A stretch of DNA of 64,000 bases from Nannocystis exedens (GCF_002343915.1 NZ_NETK01000001.1:3296001-3360000), one strand, 5' to 3'; counted from the stretch's first letter, positions 19,036 to 31,717 are shown. The notes: a model not told the origin generated them from the sequence alone. Program-made: numbers and translations.

Positions 19036-19926
19036 ATGACCGCCGCGCCGACCGACGACCTCGAGCCCCCGCGCTCGCGCGCGAGCGCTCGCAGGCGCGG
19101 GCACCCGGTCGCGCAGTCGCTGCAGGAGTACGGGCGCGGGATCGCCGGCGGCCTGCTGTTCAGCCTGCCGCTGCTGTACACGGGGGAGATCTGGCGCGCC
19201 GGCGAGCTGCTCCCGCCCGAGCGCTTGCTGCTCGGCCTGGGCGGCGTGTTCGTGCTGCTGCTCGGCTACAACCGCTACGTCGGGCTGCGACAGGACGCGA
19301 GCCCGCTCGAGGTCGTGCTCGACTCGGTCGAGGAGCTCGGCCTCGGGCTGCTGCTCTCGGCCGCGCTGCTGGTCCTGCTGGGGCGGATCGGCGCCGACAT
19401 GGCGGGGCCGGAGATCCTCGGCAAGGTGCTGGTCGGCGGGCTGGCGGTGGCGATCGGCGTGTCGGTCGGCACCGCCCAGCTCGGCGGCGGCGACGACGAA
19501 GACAGCGGCATGGCCGGCGAGCGCGGCGACCTGAGCTTCGTCGGGCAGATGGCGCTGTCGCTGTGCGGCGCCGTGCTGGTCGCCGCCAACATCGCCCCGA
19601 CCGAGGAGATCCCCGAGATCGGCGGCACGCTGCCCGAATGGGCCCTGCTCGGCCTCACCGGCGTCACCCTGGCCGTCGGCGCGCTCGTCCTCCACTTCAG
19701 CGACTTCGTCAACACCTCCCGCCCCGGCGGCAGGGCGCGGGTCGCCGTGCTCAGCGGCTCGCTCGCCAGCTACGTCGCCGCCATCGTCGCCTCGGTCGCG
19801 CTGCTGTGGTTCTTCGACCGCTTCGCCGGCTGCGACCTGCGCGCCTGCCTCGCGCAGGTGATCGTCCTCGGCCTCCCCACCGCCATCGGCGCGTCCGCCG
19901 GGCGCCTGCTCCTCCAAGCGCGATGA
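19036..19926 (+). CDS. TIGR02587-family (DUF2391) integral membrane protein
   Basis: 296 aa with about seven hydrophobic segments after a charged N-terminus (residues 1-30). The family signature is visible near the start: LQEYGRGIAGGLLFSLPLLY followed by TGEIW. A central loop GGGDDEDSGMAGERGDLSF and a C-terminal CDLRACLAQVIVLGLP are also present. The function is not established, but it is consistently paired with a TIGR02588 protein, as here: the next gene overlaps by ATGA. AAGGGG at 19024-19029 is a good ribosome site. Confidence 0.9.
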   Translation: MTAAPTDDLEPPRSRASARRRGHPVAQSLQEYGRGIAGGLLFSLPLLYTGEIWRAGELLPPERLLLGLGGVFVLLLGYNRYVGLRQDASPLEVVLDSVEELGLGLLLSAALLVLLGRIGADMAGPEILGKVLVGGLAVAIGVSVGTAQLGGGDDEDSGMAGERGDLSFVGQMALSLCGAVLVAANIAPTEEIPEIGGTLPEWALLGLTGVTLAVGALVLHFSDFVNTSRPGGRARVAVLSGSLASYVAAIVASVALLWFFDRFAGCDLRACLAQVIVLGLPTAIGASAGRLLLQAR

Positions 19927-20315
19927 CCATCCGCAAAAATTGGCTCGAATGGACCGTGTTCGCCGTCGGCCTCGCGCTGGTGCTCGGGATCGTCGGCTAC
20001 CTGATCGTCCAGGCGGTGCGCCACGAGGACCGACCGGCGCGGCTCGGGATCACGATCGGCGACGCCTCGCGCTCCGAGGACGTCGAGCCGCCGCACTTCG
20101 TGGTCCCGGTGACCGTCACCAACCACGGCGACCGCACCGTCGTCGACGTCCACGTCGAGGTCACCCTGGTCCGCGACGGCGCGCCGGTCGAACGCACCGA
20201 GCTCACCCTGCCCGAGGTGCCCCGCCGCTCGAGCCGCGCCGGCGCCTCGACCCTGCAGACCGAGCCCGCCCGCGGCCAGCTCCGCGCCCGCGTGCTCGGC
20301 TACAGCGAGCCCTGA
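19923..20315 (+). CDS. TIGR02588-family single-pass membrane protein
   Basis: 130 aa. The N-terminus MTIRKNWLEWTVFAVGLALV leads into one transmembrane helix (about residues 10-30). The rest is predicted outside the cytoplasm and resembles an Ig-like/CARDB fold (HFVVPVTVTNHGDRTVVDVH). It overlaps the TIGR02587 gene by four bases (ATGA), so the two are translationally coupled and probably form a complex. Three hairpins follow the stop. Confidence 0.88.
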   Translation: MTIRKNWLEWTVFAVGLALVLGIVGYLIVQAVRHEDRPARLGITIGDASRSEDVEPPHFVVPVTVTNHGDRTVVDVHVEVTLVRDGAPVERTELTLPEVPRRSSRAGASTLQTEPARGQLRARVLGYSEP

Positions 20316-20340
20316 GCCGCGCCGGCGTCTCCTTCTGAAA

Positions 20341-20360
20341 AAATGTCCGAAAGGACATTT
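20341..20360. repeat. TGTCC-N4-GGACA hairpin, perfect core, 8-bp stem, GAAA tetraloop
   Basis: AAATGTCC-GAAA-GGACATTT, 26 nt after the stop of the TIGR02588 gene. GAAA is a GNRA tetraloop, stable in RNA. The 5' A-run and 3' TTT make this the most terminator-like member for both strands. Confidence 0.85.
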
Positions 20361-20416
20361 CATGAATGAATGACCTGGCCTGGACAGCACCGAGGGCCCG
20401 TCGTGCTCCATTCATC

Positions 20417-20436
20417 ACATGTCCTCAAGGACATAT
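20417..20436. repeat. TGTCC-N4-GGACA hairpin, perfect core, loop TCAA
   Basis: ATGTCC-TCAA-GGACAT at 20419-20434, second of three hairpins between convergent genes. Confidence 0.8.
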
Positions 20437-20486
20437 TATGATTCGCCCGGGCGCCCTTTCGTCGTGCGTCCCATATCCCTCAAACC

Positions 20487-20502
20487 ATGTCTTCCAGGAC
20501 AT
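20487..20502. repeat. TGTCC-family hairpin, one G-T pair
   Basis: ATGTCT-TCCA-GGACAT, 12 nt beyond the stop of the minus-strand kinase gene. It would pair fully as RNA with one wobble. Confidence 0.7.
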
Positions 20503-20514
20503 CTGAAGGCACAT

Positions 20515-23229
20515 CTACCCCGCGCGGAACTGCGGCCCGAGCTGCGCCAGCGCCTGCTCGACCTCGGCGTACTCCTGCGCGCGCCCCGGGTCGCGCTTCA
20601 GCAGCGCGCGCGCCTGCTCGAGCGCGACTCTGGCGGCCGCGACCTCGCCGGTGCCCTGCAGCGCCTTCGCCTTGTTGCGCAGGAGCAGCAGCAGCAGCTC
20701 CTCGCCGGGCTGGCCGGCGGCGCGGGCGACCGGCTCGGCGGACGCGAACCGCTGCAGCGCCTCGGCGTGGCGCTGCAGCGCCACCAAGCTCTCGCCGAGG
20801 TTGCCCTCGGTGATCGCGCGGTGCAGGTGTCCTTCGGGCAAGATCCGCTCCTGCAGCCGCAGCGCCTCGCCGTAGGCCGGCACCGCCCCGGCGAAGTCGC
20901 CCCGCCAGTGGAGCACCGCCCCGAGGTTGACCAGCGCGGCGGCCAGATCGGGGTGGTCGGCCGGCAGCACCTGGCGGTAGATCGCCAGCGCCCGGCGGGC
21001 GTGGTGCTCGGCGCGACCGAGCTCGCCCGCCGCGCTCGCCTGGCCCATCAGCGACGAGTGGGCCCGCCCGCACTCGACGCAGACCGAGCCGTAGGTGTCG
21101 GTCCAGATCGCCAGCGCCTCGTCGAGCAGCTCGCGCGCCCGCGCCGGATCGGTCTGTAGCAGCAACGCCCCGAGGTCGTGGGCCACGCGGGCCCGCTGCG
21201 GGTGCCGCGGCGACAGGTGCTGCGCGCACAGCTGCTGCGCCTCGGCGAAGCGCGCCAGCGCCTCGTCGTGGCGGCCGAGGGCGCCGAGCGCGTTGGCCAG
21301 GCTCTGCAGCGTGCGGATCGACTCGAGCAGCGGGCCGCCGCTGAAGCGCAGCCGCTCGTGGGCCTCGCGGTGGAGCCGGACCGCCTCGGCGGGGCGCCCC
21401 TCGGCCACGGCCGCGACCCCGAGCGCGTTGAGCAGGGTGGCCCGGCGCGGCCCGCTGTCGCCGATCCGGTCGAGCAGCGCCTGGGCCCGGCGGGCCCGCT
21501 CGCGCAGGCGCTCGGGGTCGACGTGCAGGCGCGCCGCCACCGTGGCCAGCGCGACCCATCCGCTCGCCGTGGTGTCGTCGAGCCCGTGCGCCTCGGCGAC
21601 GTCGATCGCCGCGAGCAGGTCGCTCTCGGCCGCCGCGATCTCGCCGTCCTCGGCCCGCATGCGCCCGACCGTCAACGACGCGTCGGCCAAAAGCCCCGGG
21701 TCGCCGACCGCCTGCGCCCGCGCCCGCACCTGCTCCGCCAGCCGCAGCGCCTCGCGCCGCTCGCCGGCGGCCGCCTGGGCCCGAGCGGCGATCAGCGCCC
21801 GCCGCAGGGCGTCGACGAGACCTGTCTCCTCGGACATGTCTTCGAAATCACCCGCGGTGCGACAGCCGTCGATCGCCGGCAACGCCTCGACCACGCCCAT
21901 CGCCTGCTCCGCGTCCGCGCCGCCGGCGAACGCCAGCAGCTCGGCCGCGCGGCCGAGCGCCTGGGCCGCGCGCTCCAGGCACGCGACCTGCCGGTGGACC
22001 CGCGCCGCCGTGTCCGCGGACAGCTCGGCCGTCGCCTCGCAGGCCCGCAGGCGCGCGGCTCGCCACGCGTCGGCGTACTCGTCGAGCGCCGCCGTGACGC
22101 GCCGGCCGAGCGCGCGCGCGTACTCGCCGGGCGCGGCGAAGCTGGCGGCCAGCGCCTCGCGCTGCGGAGCCCCCCACGCGCCGTCGATGCCCCGCGTCGC
22201 CGCCGCGCACGAGGCCGCCCGCGGCCCCTCGCCCTCGGACGCCATCAGGCCGGCGAACCCGCCCGTCACCAGCAGCACCACCGCCACCGCCACGCCCCGC
22301 CACCAGCGCGCCGGGTCGCGCTCGAGCGCGGCGACCAGCGGCTCGAACGTCGCGTAGCGCTGCGAGGCCGCCGGCGCCAACCCGCGCGCCAGGGCCCGGT
22401 CGATCCGCCGCGGCACCTCGCGCCGGCGCGGCCGCGTCGCCGTCGGGTCGCTGCGGTACTCCGGGCGCTGCCCGTGCAGCGCCTCGTACAGCGACACGCA
22501 GAAGCTGTAGATGTCGCTGCGGACGTCGGGCGGTCGACCGGCGCGCTGCTCCGGCGCCATGTAAGCGGGCGTGCCGACCACCGCCCCGGTCCGCGTCAGC
22601 GGCGAATCGAGCGACGGCGAGGCGATCGGCGTGGCGGCCGGCGGCGCCTCGCCGGCGACGTCGACGGCGACGCCGGTCGGGCGGGCCAGGCCGAAGTCGA
22701 CCACGTACACGCGGCCGTCGTCGCCGACCAGCACGTTGTCGGCCTTGAAGTCGCGGTGGACCAGGCCGGCCGCGTGGGCCGCCTGCAGCCCGCGGGCCGC
22801 GGCCACGTACTTGGCGACCGTCTCCCGCCACGGCCGCGGCTGCTCGCGCTGCCACGCGCGCAACGTCTGCCCGTGGATCCGCGCCATCACGATGAAGATC
22901 TGGCCGCGGAATTTCCCGATCTCGTGGATCTCCACCACGTTGGGGTGACGGACCTGCGCCAGCAGCCTGGCCTCGCGCAACAGCCGGCTCTCGAACGACC
23001 CCGGCCCGTCGACGCGCGCCAGCTTGATCGCCACCTCGCGCCCGAGCATCGGGTCGTGCGCGGCATAGACCGTCCCCATGCCGCCGGCGCCGATCCGGCC
23101 GATCACGCGGTAGCGGCCGATCGTCCGCGGCTCGTCCTCCTCGGGCGGCGGCTCGACGAGCGACGGCGCCTCGACGTCGACCGTGTCGCGGTCGACGAGC
23201 GGCTTGCTCTCGCGGGTGGTGTCCTCCAC
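20515..23229 (-). CDS. Membrane-anchored Ser/Thr protein kinase with TPR array
   Basis: A GTG at 23229 with GAGG 8-11 nt upstream gives 904 aa; a start at 23295 is possible. The kinase domain (about residues 40-300) has [19 protein letters not shown] (Phe replacing the usual Leu of HRDLK), DFGLARP and APEQ. A transmembrane helix ([17 protein letters not shown], about 320-337) separates it from a long extracytoplasmic part with a Cys-containing helical region and then TPR-like repeats ([48 protein letters not shown]). This architecture is common in the Nannocystineae. The third kinase in the window shares it and the HRDFK variant. Confidence 0.92.
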   Translation of the reverse strand: MEDTTRESKPLVDRDTVDVEAPSLVEPPPEEDEPRTIGRYRVIGRIGAGGMGTVYAAHDPMLGREVAIKLARVDGPGSFESRLLREARLLAQVRHPNVVEIHEIGKFRGQIFIVMARIHGQTLRAWQREQPRPWRETVAKYVAAARGLQAAHAAGLVHRDFKADNVLVGDDGRVYVVDFGLARPTGVAVDVAGEAPPAATPIASPSLDSPLTRTGAVVGTPAYMAPEQRAGRPPDVRSDIYSFCVSLYEALHGQRPEYRSDPTATRPRRREVPRRIDRALARGLAPAASQRYATFEPLVAALERDPARWWRGVAVAVVLLVTGGFAGLMASEGEGPRAASCAAATRGIDGAWGAPQREALAASFAAPGEYARALGRRVTAALDEYADAWRAARLRACEATAELSADTAARVHRQVACLERAAQALGRAAELLAFAGGADAEQAMGVVEALPAIDGCRTAGDFEDMSEETGLVDALRRALIAARAQAAAGERREALRLAEQVRARAQAVGDPGLLADASLTVGRMRAEDGEIAAAESDLLAAIDVAEAHGLDDTTASGWVALATVAARLHVDPERLRERARRAQALLDRIGDSGPRRATLLNALGVAAVAEGRPAEAVRLHREAHERLRFSGGPLLESIRTLQSLANALGALGRHDEALARFAEAQQLCAQHLSPRHPQRARVAHDLGALLLQTDPARARELLDEALAIWTDTYGSVCVECGRAHSSLMGQASAAGELGRAEHHARRALAIYRQVLPADHPDLAAALVNLGAVLHWRGDFAGAVPAYGEALRLQERILPEGHLHRAITEGNLGESLVALQRHAEALQRFASAEPVARAAGQPGEELLLLLLRNKAKALQGTGEVAAARVALEQARALLKRDPGRAQEYAEVEQALAQLGPQFRAG

Positions 23230-23389
23230 GTCACCGCCTCGAAGCGTGCGATTCTCCTGCAGAGAGCCGGTAACACGGGGCCCGCGGCGTGACAAGGGCC
23301 TCGCGAGGGCGGTATCACGCGAATGGTCTTGCGCCCCCGGCGGGCACGCCGTGGACGCCGCGCGGTAGCCCGGCCCCGCGCACTTGCTA

Positions 23390-23395
23390 TAGAGT
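23390..23395 (+). promoter_or_regulatory. Possible -10 box (TAGAGT within TATAGAGT)
   Basis: TATAGAGT at 23388-23395 lies 9 nt before the ATG at 23405; TTGCT just upstream. Suggests a leaderless or near-leaderless mRNA. Confidence 0.45.
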
Positions 23396-23404
23396 CCCGC
23401 CGCG

Positions 23405-23797
23405 ATGGCGAACTACACATCGACGATTCCCGTGCTCTTCACCGAGGCGACCGACAGCTCCGGCTATGTGCTCTTGCTCGAGTCCGACGCCGCGGCCGCG
23501 TCGCCGCCGCAGATGAACCCGCGCGACGAGGTGACCGCCACCACCACCGCCAGCTCGGTCCAGTGCACCGTCGACTCGTCGAACGGCGCCCCCGAGGTCA
23601 CCGGCGTCACCGCCATCCCGATCGGCAGCGCGCCGTCGGTCTCGTTCACCGGCAGCGCCGGGGTGTACACCGCCACGTTCCCGGCCACGCTGACCACCGA
23701 CTACTCGTGGCGCATCGAGGTCACGATCGACGCCGAGCCGCGGTTCGGCAAGCGGATCGTGCTCGACCCGATCCTCATCATCCGCAAGACCAATTGA
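23405..23797 (+). CDS. Small protein of unknown function (beta-rich)
   Basis: 130 aa; I do not recognise a family. There is no signal peptide or membrane helix. The composition is rich in Thr, Ser, Val and Pro with alternating hydrophobics (STIPVLFTEATDSSGYVLLL, SWRIEVTIDAEPRFGKRIVL), suggesting an all-beta fold. The gene has a clear promoter-like box before its ATG and a strong 17-bp terminator hairpin after its stop, so it is probably expressed alone. Confidence 0.7.
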   Translation: MANYTSTIPVLFTEATDSSGYVLLLESDAAAASPPQMNPRDEVTATTTASSVQCTVDSSNGAPEVTGVTAIPIGSAPSVSFTGSAGVYTATFPATLTTDYSWRIEVTIDAEPRFGKRIVLDPILIIRKTN

Positions 23798-23823
23798 GCC
23801 CCCGTCCGGTCGACCCGGACCGC

Positions 23824-23865
23824 GCACGAGACGCGAATCACCCTGCGCTGATTCGCGTCTCGTGC
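23824..23865 (+). terminator. Strong hairpin, 17-bp perfect stem
   Basis: Arms 23824-23840 and 23849-23865, loop of 8 nt, followed by an AT-rich stretch (GATTCAATTTATCATA). It lies 27 nt after the stop at 23797 and is not a member of the TGTCC family. Confidence 0.85.
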
Positions 23866-23882
23866 GATTCAATTTATCATAC

Positions 23883-23898
23883 ATGTCCCTCCGGACAT
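23883..23898. repeat. TGTCC-N4-GGACA hairpin, perfect core, loop CTCC
   Basis: ATGTCC-CTCC-GGACAT, 23 nt beyond the stop of the minus-strand kinase gene and just after the 17-bp terminator of the plus-strand gene. Confidence 0.8.
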
Positions 23899-23920
23899 AT
23901 TCGCAATCGCGGTTCGAGCC

Positions 23921-26752
<2,832 letters not shown>

Positions 26753-26760
<8 letters not shown>

Positions 26761-27742
26761 CTCCGGGCACGCGCCAGGTCGTCCACTCGTGCGCCGTCGC
26801 CTGCATCTCCGCCGTGCAGGCCGGCAGGGTGCAATGGGCCGCCACATCGGCGAGCGTCGCCAGCCGCGGGTTGCTCAGGCAGAGCGCGCCGTCCTCGTCC
26901 CACAGCGCCTCGACGTCGGACCACGAAGGCGGTTCGTGGGGGGCCAGCGTCTCCGCCAGGTTCTGCCAGTCGAGCGCCGTGCCGTCGGCCGTGAACGAGG
27001 TGCCGTCGCCGCAGTAGTCGGCGGTGATCATGCGGATCGTCGCCTGGCGCTGGCGCGGCGACGCCGGCGCGCTCTGCCCCGGGAAGTTCTGATTGGGGCC
27101 GTAGCCCATCTGCTTCATCTTGAAGACCGCGTTGCCGCGGCAGGCGATCGTGATCCAGTCCGGGCTCACCGTGACCTGCTTGCTGCCCTCCTCGTAGAGC
27201 TCGCCGCGGATGATGGTCGTGGCGACCACGTCCGGGCCGTCGTCCTGGAAGTCCGGGCACACCGAGTAGAGCTCGGTGTAATTGGCCGAATGGTGGTAGG
27301 CGAGGGCGTAGCCGGAGATCGGCGGGGCCGCTTCGACATACGAATCGAGCTCGCCCTCGCGCTTGAGGATCTCGATGTCGAGCTCCTCGGCGGGCTCGGC
27401 GATGTACAGCTTGATCGTCCACCCGACCAGCTCGTCGCCCACGGCCAGCGGCGTGTCGGCCATGAGGTCCCACGCCGCCAGCTCGTCGCCCACCGTGCGC
27501 AGCGCGTACAGGGTGCCGAGCGGGTCCTCGACCCCGAGCACCCGGACACCGGCCTCGTTGGGCTCGCCGAGCAGGTTGAGCGTGTCGATCGGGTACAGGT
27601 TGGCGTGCGCCGAATTCGAGCCGTTCCCCCCGCAGTTGGGGCAGCCGGTGTCGCGGAACTCCGGCTCGCCGTCCTCCTCGCCGGCACAAGCCCCGCCGAT
27701 CGCCATCACCCCGAGCGAACAAACAACCGTAAGCATACGCAT
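26753..27742 (-). CDS. ADYC-domain lipoprotein 1
   Basis: 329 aa from an ATG at 27742, with GGAGG at 27756-27760. The signal peptide MRMLTVVCSLGVMAIGGAC ends at a lipobox Cys. GCPNCGGNGSNSA follows, shared with the paralogue upstream. The C-terminal half holds MITADYCGDG, the motif that names the ADYC domain, with CLSNPR and several paired Cys. ADYC proteins are secreted or surface proteins known mostly from myxobacteria, with no proven function. The stop codon overlaps the start of the following kinase gene, so kinase and lipoprotein may act together as a surface sensor pair. Confidence 0.88.
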
Positions 27743-27804
27743 GTTCACGACTCCGCCTCCTCTTCGCCGTCGCGCTCGCCGCCGTGCCTGTACTTTCGGA
27801 CAGT

Positions 27805-28788
27805 TCAGGGCGCCTTGTAGGTCGTCCACTCGTGGGGCACCGTCGCCGCCATCTGCGGCGTGCAGAGCGGCAGGTTGCACAGGTTCTGGACCACGCCCAG
27901 CGTCGTGTATCGCGGGTTGCTGAGGCAGATCGCGCCGTCTTCGTTCCACAGCGCCTCGACGTCCGCCCACGCCGACCCGTACGCCGACGTCACCGTCCCC
28001 GCGTCGTTCTCCCAGCCGACGTGGGTGCCGGTGAGGGTGAACGAGTGGCCGCCGCCGCAGTAATCGGCGGTGATCATGCGGATCGTCGCCTGGCGGTTCT
28101 CCAGCGGCGCGGGGTCGGTCAGCCCGGGGAAGTCCAGGTCGGGGCTGTAGCCGAGCAGCTTCATCTTGAACACCGCGTTCTCCTCGCAGGCGATCGTGAT
28201 CCACTCGCCGTTCACGGTGATGTCCTTCGTCTCGTCGTCGTACAGCTCGCCGCGGACGATGGTCGCCTTGATCACGTCGTCCCCGTCCTCCTCCGGGTCC
28301 GGGCAGATCGAGTACAGCTCGCCGGGATTGTCCGGGTTGTGGTACGCGAGCACGTAGGCCGACACGTCGGGGCCGTCCGTCGCCCACGACTCGAGCATGT
28401 CGTGGTCGACGACCTCGATGTCGATCGTCCCCGCCTTCTCCTCGTGCAGCTTGATCGTCCAGCCGACGAGGTCCTCGCCCACGGCCACGAACGTGTCGGT
28501 CGCGGTGTCCCACGCCGCCAGCTCCTGTCCCGCGGTGCGCAGCGCGTACGTGGTGCCGACCGGGCTCTTGATCCCCGTCACCGTGACGCCCGCGTCGTTG
28601 GGCCACCCGTACAGGTTGAGCTGGTCGATCGGATAGCCGTTGGCGTTGGCCGAATTCGAGCCGTTCCCCCCGCAGTTGGGGCACGCCGTGTCGCGGTACT
28701 CGAGCTCGTCGTCGCTCTCGGGCGCGCTCGGACAAGCCGCGGCCGTCATCCCGATCGAACAAATCACCGTAATCATACGCATTTTCAT
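27805..28788 (-). CDS. ADYC-domain lipoprotein 2 (paralogue)
   Basis: 327 aa. The ATG at 28788 (MKMRMITVICSIG) is chosen because GGAG lies 9 nt upstream. The signal peptide ends at AAAC, and ACPNCGGNGSNSAN follows, nearly identical to the neighbour. The C-terminal half has RMITADYCGGG, CLSNPRYT and paired Cys. It is about as long as paralogue 1 and co-linear with it: a tandem gene duplication that has since diverged. A degenerate TGTCC hairpin (27789-27802) follows the stop, as one also does for paralogue 1 (about 26742). Divergent from the FHA-sigma54 regulator gene. Confidence 0.88.
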   Translation of the reverse strand: MKMRMITVICSIGMTAAACPSAPESDDELEYRDTACPNCGGNGSNSANANGYPIDQLNLYGWPNDAGVTVTGIKSPVGTTYALRTAGQELAAWDTATDTFVAVGEDLVGWTIKLHEEKAGTIDIEVVDHDMLESWATDGPDVSAYVLAYHNPDNPGELYSICPDPEEDGDDVIKATIVRGELYDDETKDITVNGEWITIACEENAVFKMKLLGYSPDLDFPGLTDPAPLENRQATIRMITADYCGGGHSFTLTGTHVGWENDAGTVTSAYGSAWADVEALWNEDGAICLSNPRYTTLGVVQNLCNLPLCTPQMAATVPHEWTTYKAP

Positions 28789-28934
28789 GAAATCCATCTC
28801 CGTCGTGAGCCTCGACGGACCTGAGAGCACCGCTCGTTCCACCCGCACTTCCTCAGTCGATCTCCGAGCTTACGCGCGACCGGGCGGATTTGCCCTGGTT
28901 GACCCCGCGAGGGCGCATGAGACAACATCGCGGT

Positions 28935-28948
28935 TGTCCCCGGGGACA
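28935..28948. repeat. TGTCC-N4-GGACA, perfect 14-bp palindrome with CCGG centre
   Basis: TGTCCCCGGGGACA, followed by a half-site TGTCCCATGG at 28955. Unlike most members it lies in a divergent promoter region, 13 nt before the ATG of the FHA-sigma54 regulator. Confidence 0.8.
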
Positions 28949-28960
28949 CCGGGTTGTCCC

Positions 28961-30349
28961 ATGGTATCGCGCCAGCGCCCCGACGACGATGTGACACTGG
29001 AGCGCTCGCGCACGGCCGAGGTCGCGCCCGAACGGAGTTCCACCGGCGCCGCCCGGCTGGCGCTCGTCCACCCGCCCGAGCTCCGGCGCAGCATCGACCT
29101 CGGCTCCGGGACGATCACCCTCGGCCGCCAGCCGCCGGGTCCGAACGGCCTCGCCCTCGCCCACCCGACCCTGTCGCGGGTCCACGCCGAGCTCCGCTTC
29201 GACCGCGGCGCCCACTGGCTGCGCGACCTGCAGTCGCGCAACGGCACCTGTCTGCAAGGACAGGCGATAAGCGAGCTGCCGCGCGCCCTCAATCACGGCG
29301 CGGTCATCCGCATAGGCGACGTCCTGCTGGTGTACGAGGCGGCCCAGGACCCGCGCGGGCGCGTCGATCCGCCCGAGGTCGATCGCGCCGCGATCCCGGG
29401 CGACTCGCTGGCGATCGCGGCGCTGCGCAGCGCTGTGCTGCGGGTCGCCGGCCAGCGCAGCCCGGCGCTGGTGATCGGCGAGACCGGCACCGGGAAGGAG
29501 CGGATCGCCGCCGAGCTCCACCGGCTCAGCAAGCGCCGCGGCGAGCTGATCGTGGCCAACTGCGCCGCCCTCAGCCCGACGTTGATCGAGAGCCAGCTGT
29601 TCGGCCACGACCGCGGGGCGTTCACCGGCGCCAGCCAGCGCGCCAGCGGCCTGTTCCGCGCCGCCGAGGGCGGCACCCTCGTGCTCGACGAGCTCGGCGA
29701 GCTGCCGCTCGAGCTCCAGCCCAAGCTGCTGCGCGCGATCGAGTACGGCGAGGTCATCCCGGTCGGCTCGTCGCGGGCCCAGAACGTCGACGTGCGGGTC
29801 GTCGGCGTCACCAACCGCGACCTCGGCCGCGAGGTCGAGGCCGGCCGGTTCCGCCGCGACCTCTACGCCCGCCTCGCCCTCGCCGAGCTGCGCGTGCCGC
29901 CCCTGCGCGAGCGCCGGGCCGACCTGCTCGACTGGCTCGACCGCCTGTTCGCCCCCGGGCCCGGCACCTTCGCCGCCGCGCTGTCGACCAGCGCCGCCGA
30001 GGCCGTGCTGCTCCACGCCTGGCCCGAGAACCTCCGCGGCCTGCACCGCCTGGTGATGGACTGCGGCAGCCTGACCGCCCCGATCCGCCCCGGCCAGCTG
30101 CCGGCGTGGCTGAGCGCCCCGACGCCCGCCGCCTCACCGCCCCCGCCGCCGAGCGCAGCCGACGAGCCTGCGCCCGCCGTCAGGGAGACCCGCCACTATC
30201 GCCCCCGCCCGCCGCGCGAGGAGCTGCTGCGCGTGCTCGAGGAGCACGAGTGGAGCATCCGCGCGACCGCCCGCCACTACGAGCGCGACCGCAAGCAGAT
30301 CAGCCGGTGGATCGAGTTCTACACGATCGCCCTGCCGAGCCGCGACTGA
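28961..30349 (+). CDS. FHA-domain sigma54-dependent transcriptional activator
   Basis: 462 aa. An FHA domain (about residues 45-125: ITLGRQPPG, SRVHAELRF, LQSRNGTCLQGQ) binds phosphothreonine. The AAA+ sigma54 activator domain (about 145-380) has Walker A GETGTGKE, the GAFTGA loop that contacts sigma54, Walker B VLDEL and the R-finger region. A Pro-rich linker leads to a Fis-type helix-turn-helix at the end (WSIRATARHYERDRKQISRW). FHA-linked activators in myxobacteria take their signal from Ser/Thr kinases, so the kinases nearby are candidate partners (inference). The ATG is assigned at 28961. Confidence 0.92.
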   Translation: MVSRQRPDDDVTLERSRTAEVAPERSSTGAARLALVHPPELRRSIDLGSGTITLGRQPPGPNGLALAHPTLSRVHAELRFDRGAHWLRDLQSRNGTCLQGQAISELPRALNHGAVIRIGDVLLVYEAAQDPRGRVDPPEVDRAAIPGDSLAIAALRSAVLRVAGQRSPALVIGETGTGKERIAAELHRLSKRRGELIVANCAALSPTLIESQLFGHDRGAFTGASQRASGLFRAAEGGTLVLDELGELPLELQPKLLRAIEYGEVIPVGSSRAQNVDVRVVGVTNRDLGREVEAGRFRRDLYARLALAELRVPPLRERRADLLDWLDRLFAPGPGTFAAALSTSAAEAVLLHAWPENLRGLHRLVMDCGSLTAPIRPGQLPAWLSAPTPAASPPPPPSAADEPAPAVRETRHYRPRPPREELLRVLEEHEWSIRATARHYERDRKQISRWIEFYTIALPSRD

Positions 30350-30443
30350 GGCGAATCACGGCATGACCTTTCAAACATGGCTTACGAGTCATGTCCTGAA
30401 GCACACCTCGCGCGCCTCCTCGCCGCTCGCCCCGCGCCCGTGA

Positions 30444-30449
30444 TACCCT
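30444..30449 (+). promoter_or_regulatory. Possible -10 box (TACCCT)
   Basis: TGATACCCT ends 7 nt before the ATG at 30457. The promoter-like box survives although the gene behind it is truncated. Confidence 0.4.
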
Positions 30450-30456
30450 GCCCGCG

Positions 30457-30620
30457 ATGGCCCCGACCGCCCCGCCGCGCCTGCCGGTCCTCGCGGTCGG
30501 CGTGATCGGCCACGTGCAGGACGGCAAGACCCATCTCGCCGCCGCGCTCACCCGCATCACCGCCGGTGGGCCGCGCGTCTACGGGGAAGTGCTCGACGAC
30601 TGGGAGCACATGCCCTTTGC
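30457..30620 (+). pseudogene. Fragment of a translational-GTPase-like P-loop protein
   Basis: From the ATG at 30457 the frame reads PVLAVGVIGHVQDGKTHLAA, close to the GHVDHGKTTL P-loop of EF-Tu-type GTPases, then ALTRITAGG and VYGEVLDDWE. The similarity stops near 30605, where a degenerate hairpin (CCTGTCCGAAACGACCTG, about 30614) occurs, and the remaining frame is Arg-rich. Only about 50 residues remain of a normally 400-residue protein. Confidence 0.55.
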
Positions 30621-30755
30621 AGCCTGTCCGAAACGACCTGCATGGACCCGAGCGGCACGCGCTCGGCGTCATGGCCGTACAACCAGGCGAAGCTGGCGAG
30701 CGACAGCCGCCGCAACACGCGATCGCGGGCCCACGACCGCCCTCCCGGTCGTTCC

Positions 30756-30890
30756 TCACAGGTTGGAGGCGACGCGCAGGAACAGCCGGACGAACTCGGC
30801 GCGATCCTTGGCCTCGGACAGCGCCTCGAGGATCTTCGCGATGATGAGGCGCTCGATCCGCGAGGAGCTCGGCAATAGACCGGCGCGTCG
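30756..30890 (-). pseudogene. C-terminal fragment of an unidentified protein
   Basis: A minus-strand frame without a start codon reads SSRIERLIIAKILEALSEAK and DRAEFVRLFLRVASNL, then stop at 30756-30758. It is amphipathic and codon-like, whereas the two other frames are low complexity. It is probably the remnant of a decayed gene; the family is not recognised. Confidence 0.4.
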
Positions 30891-30910
30891 CAGAGTCTCC
30901 CCGTCTCCGC

Positions 30911-31717
30911 ATGTCGTTCGCGGCCCGACTCTTCCTCGCCGGCGCCATCCTCTCGCCCGCGTGCGCCGGCCGCTCCCCCGCCGCGCCGCTCACCCAGGCC
31001 GCGCTGCGGGCCGCGCTCGATCGCCACACCTGCGCGCGCTGGGAGCCGGAGGTGCGGCAGTGGAGCTTGCTCCTCTTCGATGCGACCTGCGAGCCCGCGC
31101 CGGCGTCCGGGGGCCTTGAGGCCCTCGTCCGGGCTGCCGCCCGTCGCCTGCGCCCGCTGGCGATCCTCGCCGAACCCGCCTACGACCACTTCTACCGGCG
31201 CAGCGGCGACCCAGCCTCGCGGTCCCCCGGCGCAGTCGAGCACCTCGCCGACGCCGCCGTGTGGTCCGACCGCCTGCTCTCCGACGCCGCCTGGCGGGCG
31301 CTGGACCGCGAGCTCGCCGCCCGCGGCCTCGTCTGCGTCGATTGCCCGCGTCCCGACGAGCCCCCATCGATCACGTTTCGCTGGGCCGAGTTCTTCCCCT
31401 ACCTCGCGGCCTACGTCTGGCCGGTCCAATTCTCAAAAGACGCGCCCGTCGAGATCTTCACCTGCACCGCCATCCACGGGGCCGCGGCCTTGCCCCCCGA
31501 TCCGCTCCTGTCGCAGGCCGGCCGGCTCGCGGCGTTCGCCGTCGCGGACGACGAGACCGCCGCGAGCCGGCTGCGCGCGCTCGCCGGCCAGGGCTCGCTC
31601 GCCGAGGTCTCGCGGTCGATACGAGACTACCTCGATTCGCCGGCCGGTCGCCGAATCGCCTGCGCGGCGCTCGCGGACGTCGCCTGGTTCACCGGCCTGC
31701 GCGTCTCGGACTGTTGA
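30911..31717 (+). CDS. Predicted lipoprotein of unknown function
   Basis: 268 aa. The signal peptide MSFAARLFLAGAILSPAC ends at a lipobox-like Cys. The mature part is helical with scattered Cys (HTCARWEPE, LVCVDCPRPDEPP, IFTCTAIHG) and no repeat or linker, unlike most lipoproteins here. I do not recognise a family. It stands between gene fragments but appears intact. Confidence 0.7.
   Translation: MSFAARLFLAGAILSPACAGRSPAAPLTQAALRAALDRHTCARWEPEVRQWSLLLFDATCEPAPASGGLEALVRAAARRLRPLAILAEPAYDHFYRRSGDPASRSPGAVEHLADAAVWSDRLLSDAAWRALDRELAARGLVCVDCPRPDEPPSITFRWAEFFPYLAAYVWPVQFSKDAPVEIFTCTAIHGAAALPPDPLLSQAGRLAAFAVADDETAASRLRALAGQGSLAEVSRSIRDYLDSPAGRRIACAALADVAWFTGLRVSDC

Noticed and set aside
23824..23865. 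Member of the TGTCC hairpin family
   Set aside because: Arms are unrelated (GCACGAGACGCGAATCA); treated as a separate terminator.
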